Positions 51,601 through 64,000 of a DNA stretch of 64,000 bases are shown one piece after another. This stretch comes from Epiperipatus broadwayi. Taxonomy: Eukaryota; Onychophora; Udeonychophora; Euonychophora; Peripatidae. Each line of letters begins with the position of its first letter. Position 1 is the stretch's first letter. Both the position numbers and the translations under genes were made by a program. A model generated the notes under the pieces. That model saw only the letters and a list, made by a program, of their open reading frames with translations, had not been told where the DNA came from and made no database searches. Location of the stretch: the NCBI GenBank assembly GCA_028023455.1, contig JAQFVV010012573.1:1548815-1612814 (forward strand), given 5' to 3'.

Positions 51601-52683
51601 TAATATTATAAAAAAACATTATTTATTGTTTTAGTAAACAACATGTGACTGGTGATTTTCCCTTACTGAAATTTTTTGTAATTAAAAATAGTTTTACTAG
51701 GAATTGTTAAAAAAACATGTTTTAGATTTTTGAAATATATCATATTACATTACTGTTTAAATAGTTCAGTTCAGAGGTAATGACTTTTCCAGTGTCTTTT
51801 TACAGGAGAATATTATTCACCAGGCTATTCAGTGTTGGTTGGGAGACCATTTTAGTAGATTTTATTTATTTTTACCTCTAGCTAAAATTAGTTAAACGCC
51901 CATTTATCAGCTAATCATTGGATGATGGTTATCTAAGGATATTATTATTTTACTATGTAGAGTTTTTCATTAAAAGTTGTTGCCAGAACAATAGCCAATC
52001 AAACTTAACTGCCGAAAATAAAGAGAAAAAGTAAAACAGTCAGCACCAATGCTCTTTTTTGATTATCACTCTTGGTATAATATAGAGCGAAAGCAGTACT
52101 GTTTGCATACATAAGTGTTAAAAAGGAAAATATCACAAAACTTTTCAATTTTTTTATTTGAGTAATAACTCTCTCCATTGTAGGTTAAGTATTACCATAT
52201 AATATCTAACAGATATTCAGATGGAAATATTTGAGTATGGAGTTATCTATTTATAATTATTTAATTAACTTTTGCTACAGCAGTGGCCAATCAAGGTTAA
52301 TTGCCCAAGACAAAGAGAGAAATTAAAACTGTCATAGCTAATGTATTCAAAGGGCTTTTCTTTTGATAGCTGCTATTAGTTTAATATAGAGACAAAACCC
52401 TACAGTATTTTTACATTTATATTCATAAAAATTGAGAAAGCAATATTTATAATATTGTAATAATGAAGTAATTAATCAACATGTGACTAGTGAGTTTTTC
52501 TTACTTAATTTTTTTTATATTGATAATGACTATACTAGGAATTGTTAGAAAAGAAATTTTAGATTTTTGAAATATATCTATATTACATTACAGATTAAAT
52601 AGTTTAATGCAGGGGTAATGACCTTTATTATTCACCAGGCTATTCTATTGTTGGTTGGTGATTATTTTAGTACATTTTAATTT
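51601..52683. repeat. diverged tandem segments
   Basis: A block beginning near ACATGTGACTGGTGA (51642) recurs at about 52480 (offset about 840), including CACCAGGCTATTC. A second block (52000-52060) recurs at 52275-52350. 51880-51960 recurs at 55240-55320. So 51.6-55.3 kb is one locus expanded internally. No coding sequence. Confidence 0.6.
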
Positions 52684-53340
52684 TAACAGAAGGTAATCGA
52701 TTCTTCCACATGTGCTGTACTGTTATACTCAATCAATATTATTTTTGTTGAATATTAGGAAACACCTTATTCAAGGCACAAGATAGAGTCTTTGAAAAGA
52801 TAAGAGTGGCCATCTTATCTTTTGTACCAAAGTTCAATTATATAGGTCAATCTTAAGTGTCATGGAAAAAGAATGTGAAGATTTTATACTAATCACTTTT
52901 CTTCCATTTCTTTATTATGTGTATTAACAATCACTAAATTTTAACATTCACTGCATATTAATATAAAAAGATATTACAATTAATGTAAGAAACTAAAAGA
53001 TTTACTAGTGAAGTTTCAAACTGTAAATTTAAATGGAAGGCAATCAACCCATACATATGCATGCTACTGTTATATTCAATCAATGTTGTTTTTGTTGAAT
53101 ATTAGAAAGCTCTCAATCCAATGCACAAGATAGAATCTTTGAAAAGATAAGAGTGGCCACCTTATCTTTTGTATCTAAATTCAAATATATAGGTCAATCT
53201 TAAATATCTTAGAATAAGAGCATGAAAATTTTATATTACTCATTTTTACTTCAATTTTCTTTATTATGTGTAATCAATAAACTTTAACATTCAATGCACG
53301 TTAATATTAAGAGATTTTAAAATTAAGTAATAAGCCAAAA

Positions 53341-53760
53341 GTCTTACTAGTGCATTTGTCTTTATATATTGAACTATTTCCATAATCTAAGATTAAGAAT
53401 TGAATGTTTTAGAAAAAAATAAACTTTTATTTAAATTTCCAAATTACTTTCAATTGTTAATAATAACACATAGGTTAGTATGTGCATAATGTTTTAAGAG
53501 GTATTCTTCTTCTTTCTTCTTCAGGTATTTTTGGCCTGACCAGTGACAGCACTAACATGGTAACTGTTATTGACTAAGCCAGACACACCTAAAGAAGACA
53601 TAATAATAATATCTCTTAAAACATTGGGCATATATTAACCTGTTGAATTTAATTTGAGAATTTAAATAAAGTTTACTTTTTCTAAAGCATTTAACACTTA
53701 ATCTTAGATGATGAAAATAGTCCAATATATAAACACATTTACTAGTGTAGTTTTAAACTG
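53341..53760. mobile_element. palindromic non-autonomous element built from PLE-C tails, copy 1
   Basis: The ends read ACTATTTCCATAATCTAAGA on the left and TCTTAGATGATGAAAATAGT on the right. Inside, CAATTGTTAATAATA...AGAGGTATT mirrors AATATCTCTTAAAACATTG...AATTTAAATAAAGTT. The right half matches the PLE-C 3' tail at about 51150-51290 (CCAGTGACA/CACCTGAA, a TCAAAAC block, AAATAAAGTT). It is two PLE-C-like tails joined head to head. Confidence 0.65.
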
Positions 53761-53830
53761 TAATTTTAAACAGATAGTAATCAACTCTTATACATGTGCT
53801 GCACTATTATATTCAATCAACATTGTTTTT

Positions 53831-53934
53831 CCCATGTGTCATAGCATCGGCCGGGACGCGAACCCACAACCGTCTGCAACCAACTACTTGCTTGCATGGC
53901 GGCTGCGATACCTCTCGGGTAACAACGCAAGACA
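53831..53934 (-). mobile_element. tRNA-derived SINE with target-site duplication
   Basis: The complement reads GCGTTGTTACCCGAGAGG, CATGCAA loop, a longer variable arm, GTGGGTTCGCGTCCCGG and CCGATGC. AACATTGTTTTT (53819-53830) is repeated at 53937-53948, so the copy inserted into an already existing array unit. It is the most diverged of the four copies in its D arm. Confidence 0.8.
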
Positions 53935-54179
53935 AAACATTGTTTTTGTTAAATATTAGGAAATTCATGCACAAGATAGAGTCTTTGAAAAGCTAAGAGT
54001 GACCATCTTATCTTTTTACCTAAATTAAAATATATAGAACAATTTTAAATATCTTAGAATCAGAGTGTGACAATTTTATATTATTCATTTTACTTCCATT
54101 TTTTTACTATGTGTGATCATAAAATTTTAACATTTACTGCATGTTAATATTAAGAGATGTTAGAATTTAAGAAATTTAT

Positions 54180-54610
54180 TAGTACATTTGTATTTATATA
54201 TTGGACTATTTCCACAATTTAAAATTAAGTAATGAATGTCTTTAAAAATTAAACTTTATTTACATTTTCAAAATATATTCAACTGTTAGTAATAGAACAC
54301 AAGTTAGCATATGCACAATGTTTTGAGAGGTATTATCTTCCTCTCTTTTTCAGAAACTTCTGACCTGACCAGTGATAATCTAACATGGGAACTGTCATTA
54401 GCCAGGTTAGTAACACATGAAGAAGAGAGGAGAATAATACCTCTCAAAACATTGTACATACTCTAACCTGTGTGCTATTACTAACAGTTGAATGTAATTT
54501 GGAAATTTAAATAAAGTTTCATTTTTTTTATAGACATTCAATACATAATCTTAGATGATGGAAATGGTCTATATATCCAAAATACCATTATCACAAACCT
54601 TCAGGAAAAC
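54180..54610. mobile_element. palindromic non-autonomous element built from PLE-C tails, copy 2
   Basis: Same layout as 53341-53760. CAATGTTTTGAGAGGTATTA (near 54317) mirrors TAATACCTCTCAAAACATTG (near 54440), and ACTTTATTTACATTTTC mirrors AAATTTAAATAAAGT. The centre holds CTGACCTGACCAGTG. The right end shares TCACAAACCTTCAGGAAAAC with the sequence after PLE-C (about 51358-51383). Confidence 0.7.
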
Positions 54611-55200
54611 GTTTATTAGTGCCGTTTTAAACTGTAATTTTAAACAGAAGATAATCAACCCTTAAACATGTATTGTGCTGTTATATTCAATCAATATTGT
54701 TTTTGTTGAATATTAGGAAACTCACAATCTGAGACACAAGGTATAGTGTTTAAAAAGATAAAGGTGGTTGTCTTAACTTTTGTACCTAAATGAATCAATC
54801 TTAAATATTCTGGATTAAGAGTATGAAAATTTTATATTATTCACTTTACTTCTATTTTCTTCATTATGTGTATTAACTCACAAAATTGTAACATTTACTG
54901 CATATTAATATTAAGGGATGTTAGAATTAATATAATAAACTAAAAGATGTATTAGTGCAGTTTCAAACTGTAATTTTAAAGAGAAGGTAATCAACTTTTA
55001 CATGTGTGCTATACTATTATATTCAATCAACATTGTTTTTGTTGAATATTCAGAAACTCTCAATCCAAGGCACAAGATAAAGTCTTTGAAAAGATAAGAT
55101 CTTACAACATTGATTGAATATAAATAACAGTACAGCAGATATGTAAGGATTGATTATCTTCCGTTTATAATTACAGTTTGAAACTGCACTAGTAAATCTC

Positions 55201-55745
55201 ATAGTTTATTACATTTGGTAGCTTTTTTTTTGCTGTATTATTTTCTAGCTAAAAATAGCTAAATATCCATTTATCAGTCAATGATTTGATGGTTATTCAA
55301 GTTAGAATATTATATATTTTTTTGACAATAACTACTAATGTTAACGATCAATTAATAGCAAAAAAAATATTCTATAACTATTTTATACAGCTAAAATTTT
55401 GGTGCATAATAACATCAGATGACTTTTAAGAAATCTAAAATTTAAATAAATTTTTTAATTTAAAATTTATTTATTGATTTTTTTTTTTAAAAAGGTCAAT
55501 CGATATGATTTGTTTCTGAATTCTTCCACTTAATAAGTAAATGTTCTTATATATTCCCTGCTATGAAAATTACAAAAAGAAATCTCAGTTTAGGCAAAGA
55601 AATAAATTTACTATGCAGTTTTTCTCTTTCGTGCTCTAAGATCACACCATCTCCTAAGTAAGTATCCATATTGCTATTATTATCATTATGATATAATCAA
55701 ACAAATAAAAATACATATCTTCAAAAGATAATTTCATTTTTTTTT
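55201..55745. other. AT-rich DNA at the array edge
   Basis: 55240-55320 repeats 51880-51960. The rest shows nothing recognised. Confidence 0.4.
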
Positions 55746-55850
55746 CATGTGTCAAAGCATCGGCCGGGAACGAACCCGCAAATCCGGGACAACTGCTTGT
55801 AAGACAGCTGTGCTGACCACTCGGCCACCAATGCTTGACACGTATTTTCA
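55746..55850 (-). mobile_element. tRNA-derived SINE, best preserved
   Basis: The complement folds as a tRNA-like head: acceptor GCATTGG/CCGATGC, D arm GGCCGAGTGGTCAGC, loop CTTACAA, GCGGGTTCGTTCCCGG, then TTTGACACATG and an A run. TTTCATTTTT-type sequence flanks both sides (before 55746 and after 55845), consistent with a short target-site duplication. Confidence 0.85.
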
Positions 55851-58004
55851 TTTTTGTTCTTTGGTTAAGTAGTATTGCAAAATTAATATTGACAGCTTTT
55901 TGTTTAATTTATGTATATATTTTAAGACTGATTATTGCTATCACTACATAGCAATATCATGTGATCTTAAAGACAAACTTGTACTGTTAAGAATAAATTT
56001 TGCTCATTGATTTTGTAACGACTTGATAAAATTCTCTAAACTGACAAAGATATATATATATAATCTGGTGAATAAAATTTTTACCTATTATTAATACAAT
56101 AAACTTACGCGATTTTTTTTTTTAAATTATCTATTTCAGCTTTCTTTAATTGTATTATCTTTTTTTTAATTATTTATTATGCCATTCTCATTTTCATGTT
56201 ATATTTTTTATTTAGTGCTTTTATAAAGATTTTTTATTTTATCTTTTTAAAAAAAGTATTTATAAATTTTACTTGACTTTTTCTAGATACACTCCCGTTT
56301 CTTACACACACATATATAATATTTTATTCTATATTTTCTAGATTTTTATAAGAGTTATATTGTGTTTATGTCGCCGTTGTAATTTCAATAAACAGTCTTA
56401 TAGCATCAGTGGATAATCATTGTAGTAAGGATATTAAAATTTTTTTATTAGCTCATCTTTCATCTCAAAGGTCACTACATTGCGAGCATCCTCTAATGAA
56501 AAAAATTCAGATCATTCTCCATATAATGATTGACTTTCAACACCATTCATACTCTTCAGTTGAACTATGGCTGTGCTTATAGCTCAATATTTTTTAATAG
56601 GCGACTCTCTAACAAGGTAAGATAGTATGTATTTATTTTTAGCATCTCCTGTAAGAATGAATAATTACTATAATGTAAATATTACCACAAAATATTAAAA
56701 GTTAATCAAAACCAGTACCAACCTTATGAGAGATTGACATAATAAAAAAATATCAAACTGTCGGTGCTGGCATCGAGGTCTACGTTTTTCACGTCTCTTG
56801 CTCACCTGATGAATAAAGTTGTTTGTGAAATGCATGCAAATAGGAAGAAATAGTCATGGTGGATGGTTGCAAAATTGTGTAATATAAAATAAAGAATGCA
56901 CAAATAAATTATTTTTAAAAAAAATTATAGCATTAGCATTTTAATGAAAACAGTTGTGGTTTTTTTTTCTCATAAGAACTTTATTACTTAGATAAATGAT
57001 TACATTAGTACAATACAATTAACGACATAGCCAGAATGAGCAGTCAGGAACAACTAAATGTATAGCTCAAGCATCATAAACTAAAATCTATAATGGAAAG
57101 AAGGTCCCATGTAGTCTTAAAAATCAATAAAGAAGCTAATTTTTTGTCGCTATTGTGGATAGTAGCTTTGATACGAATAATTGACGTTTTTTTTTTCCAA
57201 TACATATTAGCACAAATAGATTTAAATTCTCACTGGCAGCTTGAAAACATATTCAAACAATAAATAATTATATAAATAGTTGGTCAAGAGATCATGTAAT
57301 GTTTGGAAATCAAAGTAAAAAAAATAGAGCTAAGAACCATTTAAGCAATCAACTACTTTGGTAAATCAGTTGTTGTTTTAGGTTGTGGTCAGAAAGTAAA
57401 TGTTTGATAAGAATCTAGTATTGATTTCAATGTCAGTTTTAAATTAATAATATATTGATGTCTTTAAAAACAAAGCTCTGCTGTCTTTTTAGACAGTACT
57501 TTTTAATGTTTAGACTAGAAGCAAGTTATTTATTGGAACATTTAGATTTCCAATGGATATTGGAGTCATTTCTGAAACTGGAGACTTTTCTTAAAGTGAT
57601 TTTTACTCTTAGAAGTGGTTGGTTTCTACAAAAACCAATATACTTTAATTAGTCTTCTGACTTTTGAAGTGATTCAGGTTTTCATATAAGAGCAATGAAT
57701 ATTTGATAAATATAATTTTGCAAATGCTTTGGATTTTTATTTTACAAAAAAACTTTGATTCTGTAGGTAGTTTTATAAAGATGCATATCCAGGACATTAT
57801 ATATTCTGAAGAAAATTTATTAAAATGCAGCAGTAATGATTATAATACATGGTGACATTAAGATTAATATTTATAAGAATGTAGACATGGCAAGTCCATA
57901 TCTCCAAAGCTTTTTCAGTAGTTTTGCAGAAAGTATTTTGTAAATTTAAATAGAAGAAAGGGGGAAGGGGACAAAAATACATGAAAATTAATTAAATTAT
58001 CTAG
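55851..58004. other. non-coding stretch with one ribozyme-like module
   Basis: No gene supported. 56740-56900 is less A/T-rich and holds the CTGATGA module listed separately, followed by AATAAAG. A 65-codon frame at 57455-57652 has no recognised motif. Confidence 0.35.
56806..56830 (+). other. CTGATGA-hairpin-GAAA module
   Basis: CTGATGA (56806-56812) is followed directly by ATAAA-GTTG-TTTGT and GAAA (56827-56830). Unlike the PLE-B module, the spacing fits a hammerhead core and stem II. I could not find a convincing stem III or stem I, so it may be half of a decayed ribozyme. Confidence 0.3.
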
Positions 58005-58190
58005 ATTTTGCAGATGACATGGTTGTTTTTATAAATAATGTTCCAGAGCTTCTAAAAACATTGTAAAAATAATCAGATGAAAATAAGAAAGTATGAGTAA
58101 TAAGAAAAACTAAATGCTCAAAGTAATTGATTTTCTCAAAAAGTAAAAATTGATAATAATGAATTAGAAGAAATTAATAACCACAATAAT
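58005..58190 (+). pseudogene. LINE reverse-transcriptase fragment (FADD motif)
   Basis: YLDFADDMVVFINNVPELLK reads open from about 58001. FADD followed by hydrophobics is the RT catalytic motif C of LINEs. After a stop, pieces resembling RKTKC and KVKIDNNELEEINN follow with the usual spacing. Neighbouring sequence to about 58860 may belong to the same element but is too decayed to assign. Confidence 0.65.
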
Positions 58191-60929
58191 AATCTTGACC
58201 AGATTATTAATACAAATGAAAACATAATGGATATATTTGATGATAAAATTAAATTTGAATGAGGTACTTCTAGTAAAAATAATTTAAAAATTTGATTAGA
58301 TATTTAAAATAAGTTTTTAACAAATGTTTTTTACTAGATGATACTTAAAAGATTTGAGATATGGACATTTAATTAAAGACCAATGCATAGCTCAAACCAC
58401 CCAGCAAATATAGAGAGATGAATGTCCGAACAAAAAGAAGGAATTAAAAGTGAAATACCTGAATGAAAAACAAACAAGTATTATTGATATAAGCAACCGC
58501 AAATCAATGGTGATCACGTGATATTATTGATATCATTGAAAAAATAAGAGATTAACTGATTTGAACTTATTACTAGAAAAGATGATAACTAATGAACAGG
58601 TGAAATCATAAACCTAATCCCAAGATATAAAAAAACCTGAAAAAACCCCATATTGAGATAGATGAATAAAATAACAAATTGTGTTGATATGATCTGGAGA
58701 AGACATAAGCTTAAAAATCATAATAATGATAAGCAAAAAATAAATGTTGCATCTGTAATTCGAAAAAAAATTGGCCTTAAGTTAATTGGTAATTTTAAAA
58801 GTAAAAAAAAAGCCCACCAGAACAGACCAAAAATAAAATAAAAATATGTATGTTGAAGAATTATAAGTAAAGTATACTTTACTAGACAATAAAAAAAAGG
58901 AGGACAATATTATTTTGAATTCATAAACTTAATATGAAAATACAATTTTTTATGGGTTTTCTTGTCATAATATTATTTTATATTAAAATGAACGATGACG
59001 AAAACTTCAAGAATGATATTAATGTATAATATTATTATTATCATCATCATCATTGAAAAATTAATACATGTATTTTCTCTTTTTGGCTAACTTTTTATTG
59101 TTAGTTTATTTATTTTTTTCGTTATAGTTTTGTATTTTGTATCGATAAAATCAGTTATTATAAAAACGCATTTTTACACATCAAATAATGAGTATTAGCA
59201 GGGTAGATTATTAGTGCACAAATATCTGTATATCTTTTCTACGTATCTTATTAAAATTGAAGTGTTTTTATTTTGTAAACTGCGATCTAATTTGCATAAT
59301 AGAGGTTTTTGGGGAGGGGGTAGTAATAAAGTAACATATCGCATAATCATAAAATATTTTAAATGCACAAGTCTTATCCCCCTCTTCTTCCTCCCTTCAA
59401 AGTTATAATTTATTTTTTCGTGATGAAATACTTAAAAAATTTGAAGACTTTTTTAAAGTCAATTTTTAAATAGAATTTGAAATAAATGCTGATATTTAAT
59501 ATTGGTTAAATTAAATGTTATAGTAATAAGATAATAGAAAATATGTGTTATATTAATTGAGAAATAGCACTGATAACATTCTGCAATTCAGAATTAATTT
59601 GACAAAGTGATATCTGATTACATTTCAAAAGTAAAATTGTAAAGAACTTTAAATATATTGTGCTCGTTTCTATTTTTAAAAATTGCACATACAATATATA
59701 AACATATGATATCCAGATATTAGTCCAAGGTGAAAGCTTCCATTAAACAATTATTAGCATTTTTTTAACTGTTAAATTTCTATTGAAATGGTTTACTATA
59801 TATTTAGCTACCTGAATTATTGTCTATTTATCTATTATATTTGTAAAAAATACAATTATATAGATATCAGACTATTTCTATGATAAAGTGGTATTTAAAA
59901 AACATCTATCCAGATATGAAATCTCTGAGAGTCGGGGGCCCACAAAATTATATAAAAGCTTTTGTGTAAATTAGCCTTTATTCCACGCAAAATAAATATT
60001 AAAAAGCACATAATGTCAATTTTTGATAAATTTATATTCGTAGTTTGAATACTATTATAAAATGTAAGTTATTTATTTATTTATTTTTGTAATAAACTAT
60101 AGAAAGTAAATTTGGAATTTATTTTTTTCTATATCTTATTTATAGATAATTATTTTATTGTATTATTAATAACATTTTGTTAAATAAATTATTTTAATTT
60201 TAATGTTAAAAGCTCATTAAAACTAATGACTTAGCTTTAAAAGGGAAGTTAAAATAAATTGTGTTCAGATATTGGCAAGCAATGTCAAACGACCACTGAT
60301 GTCGATCAAGTTTCATCATTTGGTCGAAATATTTTATTGCCTTCGGGAGAAAACTTAAAACATATATATTCATAACTTTTTAATCTGACTTTAGTAAAAC
60401 AATAGTAAATAGAGGGATTTGAATTCTGAAAATCCTAAGTTTATATCATTCTATTTATTATAGTAAACATTCAGTATACTGAATGAATAGATTAAAACAA
60501 TAGTAATAAATATTTTTTAGGAGTTTTCGACACTGTGCCTATAATAACAACAACTGTAATATATATTTAAATAGTTAGTGGAACTCTCGTATATATATAA
60601 TATTGTGCGTTTGTACAATTTTTAATAGTTAATTAAGTTAATCATAATTGATATTATATACATAAATAAAATTGTATAAATATTATTATTCTTTAATACA
60701 AAATTTAATGCGCAAATTACTACTTTCAATTAATTGGTTATGATATATATAGAATATATTTAAAGAAAAATTGTATTCCTTCGCCAATTTATTTTATCAT
60801 TTCTTAGGCCTATTGTTTAATTTTTTTAAAACGTTTAAAAGTAGACATCCCCCTCCCTCCTTTTTTTTTAATTAATGTAAGACGGTGGTTTTTAAAATAT
60901 TCTTTTCGATCATAAACTTGTAGCATCAG
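58191..60929. other. AT-rich DNA, no supported gene
   Basis: Contains an ATT/ATC run near 59025-59055, a G-run near 59310 and one PLE-like tail module (60296-60329). Confidence 0.35.
60296..60329 (+). other. PLE-type tail module
   Basis: CTGATG, then GATCAA...TTGGTC hairpin, then GAAATATTTTATTGCC. The order matches the other tail modules here. No coding part nearby. Confidence 0.35.
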
Positions 60930-61190
60930 CTGGTGGGAATGGTGAACATTAATCCTGGAAGGATTTATATTAAGAATGCATTCATGTTCAGGCTACACGA
61001 TGCAGGTGCAAACATTTTCTAATGCTTGCGGCAGCCAGGCTTTAGTCCGTCTTTTGCAGACAAATTACAAACATCATTTAATGGCCGCAAACAAGTTGTC
61101 TGTGCTGACATGCGTCAGACATACGCATGAAGTGCGATGGAATTCAAACTTTTCAAATAATTTCTCTCTTAAGCTTGTTTAAATGATCTA
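60930..61190. other. GC-richer unannotated island
   Basis: This stretch has several CG dinucleotides (rare elsewhere) and balanced composition. The + strand is open for 68 codons (60976-61182) but the peptide is not recognised. It may be a conserved non-coding element, an exon or foreign sequence. Confidence 0.3.
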
Positions 61191-61954
61191 TAGTCAATAG
61201 TGAAAACAATCAGAAAAAGAAAAAGGGAAAATGTAAAGCTTTGCCGACTGACATAAAAAAAAAAAAAAAATAGAAAACCCTTAAATCAAATAAGGTTATG
61301 AATGATTGTGTAAATACGTAAAAATGTAATCACGCGCGCACACATTATAAAAACTTTTTTTTAAAAAAATATCTGTACATAATAAGCATTCAAAGTAAAA
61401 CACTAAGAAATATTTGCTTAACTTTAAAAAATGAACATAGTTTAAAAACGTTTAATATTCAAATAATACAAATTTGGATTACTTGATATCTAAAATTAAA
61501 TGTTATAGTTTAAGCTTTCACTTTATAGTTATATAAAAAGTAATAATAAAGGCATTAAGAAAATTACATATTTTTGTTTATGCCAAAATTACTTTTAAAA
61601 CTTAGTTTTTATTTATGTTCTCCAATTAACTTATTTATATTCTCCAATTATTCTCTTCCCCCAAATACATACAAGTTATATAGAGTCCAGATTTGACTTT
61701 TGATTAAATATATATCTGGGGAAGAACTTAATCCACTATTCATTAATTGCATGCATAAATAGGGCATATAATTAATCACTGATTAATTTTTTTACTTCTA
61801 TTTTATCATCTTGTCTTTTAACGTTTTGTTGATATTTTTTTATTTTACAGGTATTATTGTGATCATTGATTTTTAAAAATATTTTTCCTAATTTTTTTAT
61901 CTTTAAAAAGTAATATAGCTTCTTAAACGGCAGAATTTTGCTAGAAAATAAAAA
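61191..61954. other. AT-rich DNA without recognised features
   Basis: Only an A-run near 61256 and a short CG-rich spot near 61332 were noticed. Confidence 0.4.
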
Positions 61955-63790
61955 CAAAATTTAAGGGAAAACAAAAACTGAAATCAAACATTTCCTATAA
62001 TGAGAGGAGAGAGATTGATTCTTTCAAACTAAACAAATCCATGCTCATTTTCACCAATAAAAGCACTGCCACAGTTACAATGAATACAATTGATTATTAT
62101 CATAAAATACAAAGAATCCTCACAGTAGGCCAGCACAAAAAATAGCATAAAATTCTTTACAACAATAGAAACAAATCCAGGTACTTCACAGGTTCATAAA
62201 AAAGTTAATTAATAGTATCTTTCAGCAAAATTCCTCATCATTATGGTACATTAAAATCCATAAAGACCATGTTCTATTAAGATCTAATGTTAGTTCTAGA
62301 AATTTATCTTGTCCAATATTGTGATTTCAAAGCAAGATTCTTAGTTTTTTGAGGTATAAGACACAATCCTTTATCAGGAATTTTAAGCACTTTGCATGTT
62401 AATTAAGAACATGTAAATTGAAACAACAAACATATTGATATGAAAAGTTTATTCACAAATATATCAATGATAAAGATTGTCTATTGTAAGGGAAATATTA
62501 AGTGATTATAATAGCTTACAAACCAGAAAACCCTTCTTATTGATAGTATAATTAATATTCTTCATAACAAAAACATACTTCCAATACAACATGGAATTCT
62601 TCTAGCAAAATCAAGGGATGGATATGCACTCACCCTTCTCACTCCTGATTATTAATATTTATCTGGAAGAACTTAAAACCATAGCCATGAATACTACTAC
62701 ATTTTCACTTAAAATGCATTTATTGTATGTCCACATGATGAAATGTTATTAAAAACATTCTGGACACACATTAATAATATTTTTTCAATCAAAATCACAA
62801 TAGTATCAGAACAAAAAATGGCATTCTTAGATGCCCTTGTAATAAAATTTCCTCATGACAAAAGCCTATACACTCAGGAAAATACTTTGCATATACATCC
62901 AATCATAATACAAACATAGAGCTATACTAATACTATAAAACAGATCAAAAGAAGTTTCTTCAGAAACTAATGATTTGGAAAAAATAAAAATCTACTGTGG
63001 ACAAACTCTCATGTAAAATGGTTAGCCATCAGCTATCATTAAGAAGATCATTAATACAAAAAAAAAAAGAAATTTTAAAGAAAAATAAACTATTATTAGT
63101 ATTGAAGTGTATCAATGCATACCAGGAATAACAGATAAATTTTAGAAAAAATTGCAATCATTATAACATCAGAACAGGTTTACACAGTCATATCACACTA
63201 TGAGGAATCCTAACATTTATAAAATCTAAAATTAAAATGTTCAAAAACAAAACATTTATAAAATACCATGTTAACATGGAAGGATGTATATTAGTAAGAC
63301 TAATTGCTATAAAAACAATTGAAAGCACAGCAACAGATTATTAAAAACAGACTGCCAGTCCATATATATATATATCAATGAACATATTTTCGATTAGGAA
63401 AATAGAAAATTATGGATAGAGAGGTGAAAAGTAAAAAAAGAAATTTCAAAAATTTTGTTCTTATGACAATGGAAAATAGTCCCATAAATCAACCTAACAC
63501 AATTTATAATGTATAGAAACTATTAAATAACCTTTCTAAATAGAAAAATTAAAAGGATACAAATAGATAAATATATGAAATTATTCCTGATTGTTGCCTT
63601 TGGCAATATAGGATCACTTTAAATTCACTATTTACGAATCTAAAGATTCAGATTGGATTTCCATGCTAATACTGTCACTAATCAGCCAGTGACACCTGAA
63701 GAAGCATAATAATAAAATTTAAAATGTTGTGTTACATATTAATGCTATTATTAATAGCTGAATGTATTAGAAAAGTTTATCTAACATATA
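61955..63790 (+). pseudogene. PLE family C, second copy, heavily decayed
   Basis: Aligns in order with 49375-51290: the KS.ATVTM.TIDYY block (62080), motif B remnant QNQG.D.HS.FSLLIINIY (62610), then FIVCPHDE where the catalytic YVDD has been deleted (about 62720), MAFLDALVIK.PHDK (62815), and a GIY-YIG remnant around YISKT (63290). It starts 5'-truncated near the DKG block. The 3' UTR keeps the tRNA-like position and CAGTGACACCTGAAGAAG. Stops and indels are frequent. Confidence 0.75.
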
Positions 63791-64000
63791 ATTACTACAA
63801 ATCTTTAAACAACTGAAGTAAAAATTATGACTAAAATTTTTTTTACAGTAGATGATACAAAAAATATTGGTATCAAGTATAAAGTAAAATATTTTAGAGA
63901 AAACAATTTTATTGATGTAAATAATATTATACATTAAAACCTTTTCTAATTTAACTAAATATCAAACAATAAACTTTAAAGCACTAATACAGATATTAAA
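63791..64000. other. AT-rich edge sequence
   Basis: Nothing recognised. Confidence 0.4.

Larger units (their letters stand above)
52684..55200. repeat. complex tandem array, unit about 335-350 bp
   Basis: Units start with GAAGGTAATCAACC-like text at about 52684, 53026, 53765, 54645 and 54973. Each continues with TATTCAATCAA(T/C)ATTG, GTCTTTGAAAAGATAAGA and a TTAATATTAAGAG segment. Two palindromic blocks (53341-53760 and 54180-54610) and a SINE separate the units. A final partial unit at 55105-55200 is inverted. There are no frames of note. Confidence 0.75.

Overview
This is a gene-poor, transposon-rich window from an animal nuclear genome, very A+T-rich by eye (about three quarters). The evidence is eukaryotic throughout: Penelope-like elements (PLEs) with C-terminal GIY-YIG endonucleases, LINE reverse-transcriptase scraps, tRNA-derived SINEs with target-site duplications, a hammerhead ribozyme, long TA, ATT and TAG microsatellites, and no prokaryotic operon structure. 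The mix fits an invertebrate. The species cannot be named from the sequence. CG-to-TG/CA differences between element copies suggest past germline CpG methylation.

Layout. 1-31.9 kb is mostly intergenic or intronic. It holds foldback repeats (0.87-1.84, 7.64-7.94, 14.5-15.1 kb), LINE scraps (11.7 and 12.7 kb), an inverted SINE pair (23.7-24.1 kb), microsatellites, and one candidate host exon on the minus strand (22.38-22.55 kb). 31.98-38.36 kb is a nest. PLE family A (an inverted 3' half fused to a + copy) carries an insertion of PLE family B in its 3' UTR, and B has the same inverted architecture. A G-dominated island between two TA arrays abuts the nest at 38.4-38.64 kb.

40.8-45.8 kb is a pair of about 1.24-kb direct repeats around a decayed coiled-coil coding region. 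45.8-46.1 kb is a long palindrome. 48.5-51.6 kb is a decayed Poseidon/Penelope-type PLE (family C) flanked by inverted repeats that each carry hammerhead sequence; the right one (51437-51495) has a complete core. 51.6-55.3 kb is a tandem, palindromic array made partly of PLE-C tail sequence and hit by SINEs. 58.0 kb has another LINE scrap, and 61.96-63.79 kb a second, more decayed PLE-C copy.

How it fits together. PLE ORFs encode a reverse transcriptase followed by a GIY-YIG nuclease that primes insertion. None here is fully intact: A and B each carry essentially one nonsense codon, while C has many lesions. The short palindromic units at 53.4-54.6 kb and the hammerhead/B-box repeats look like non-autonomous sequences associated with PLE-C. 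No complete host gene, rRNA, canonical tRNA gene or CRISPR array was found.
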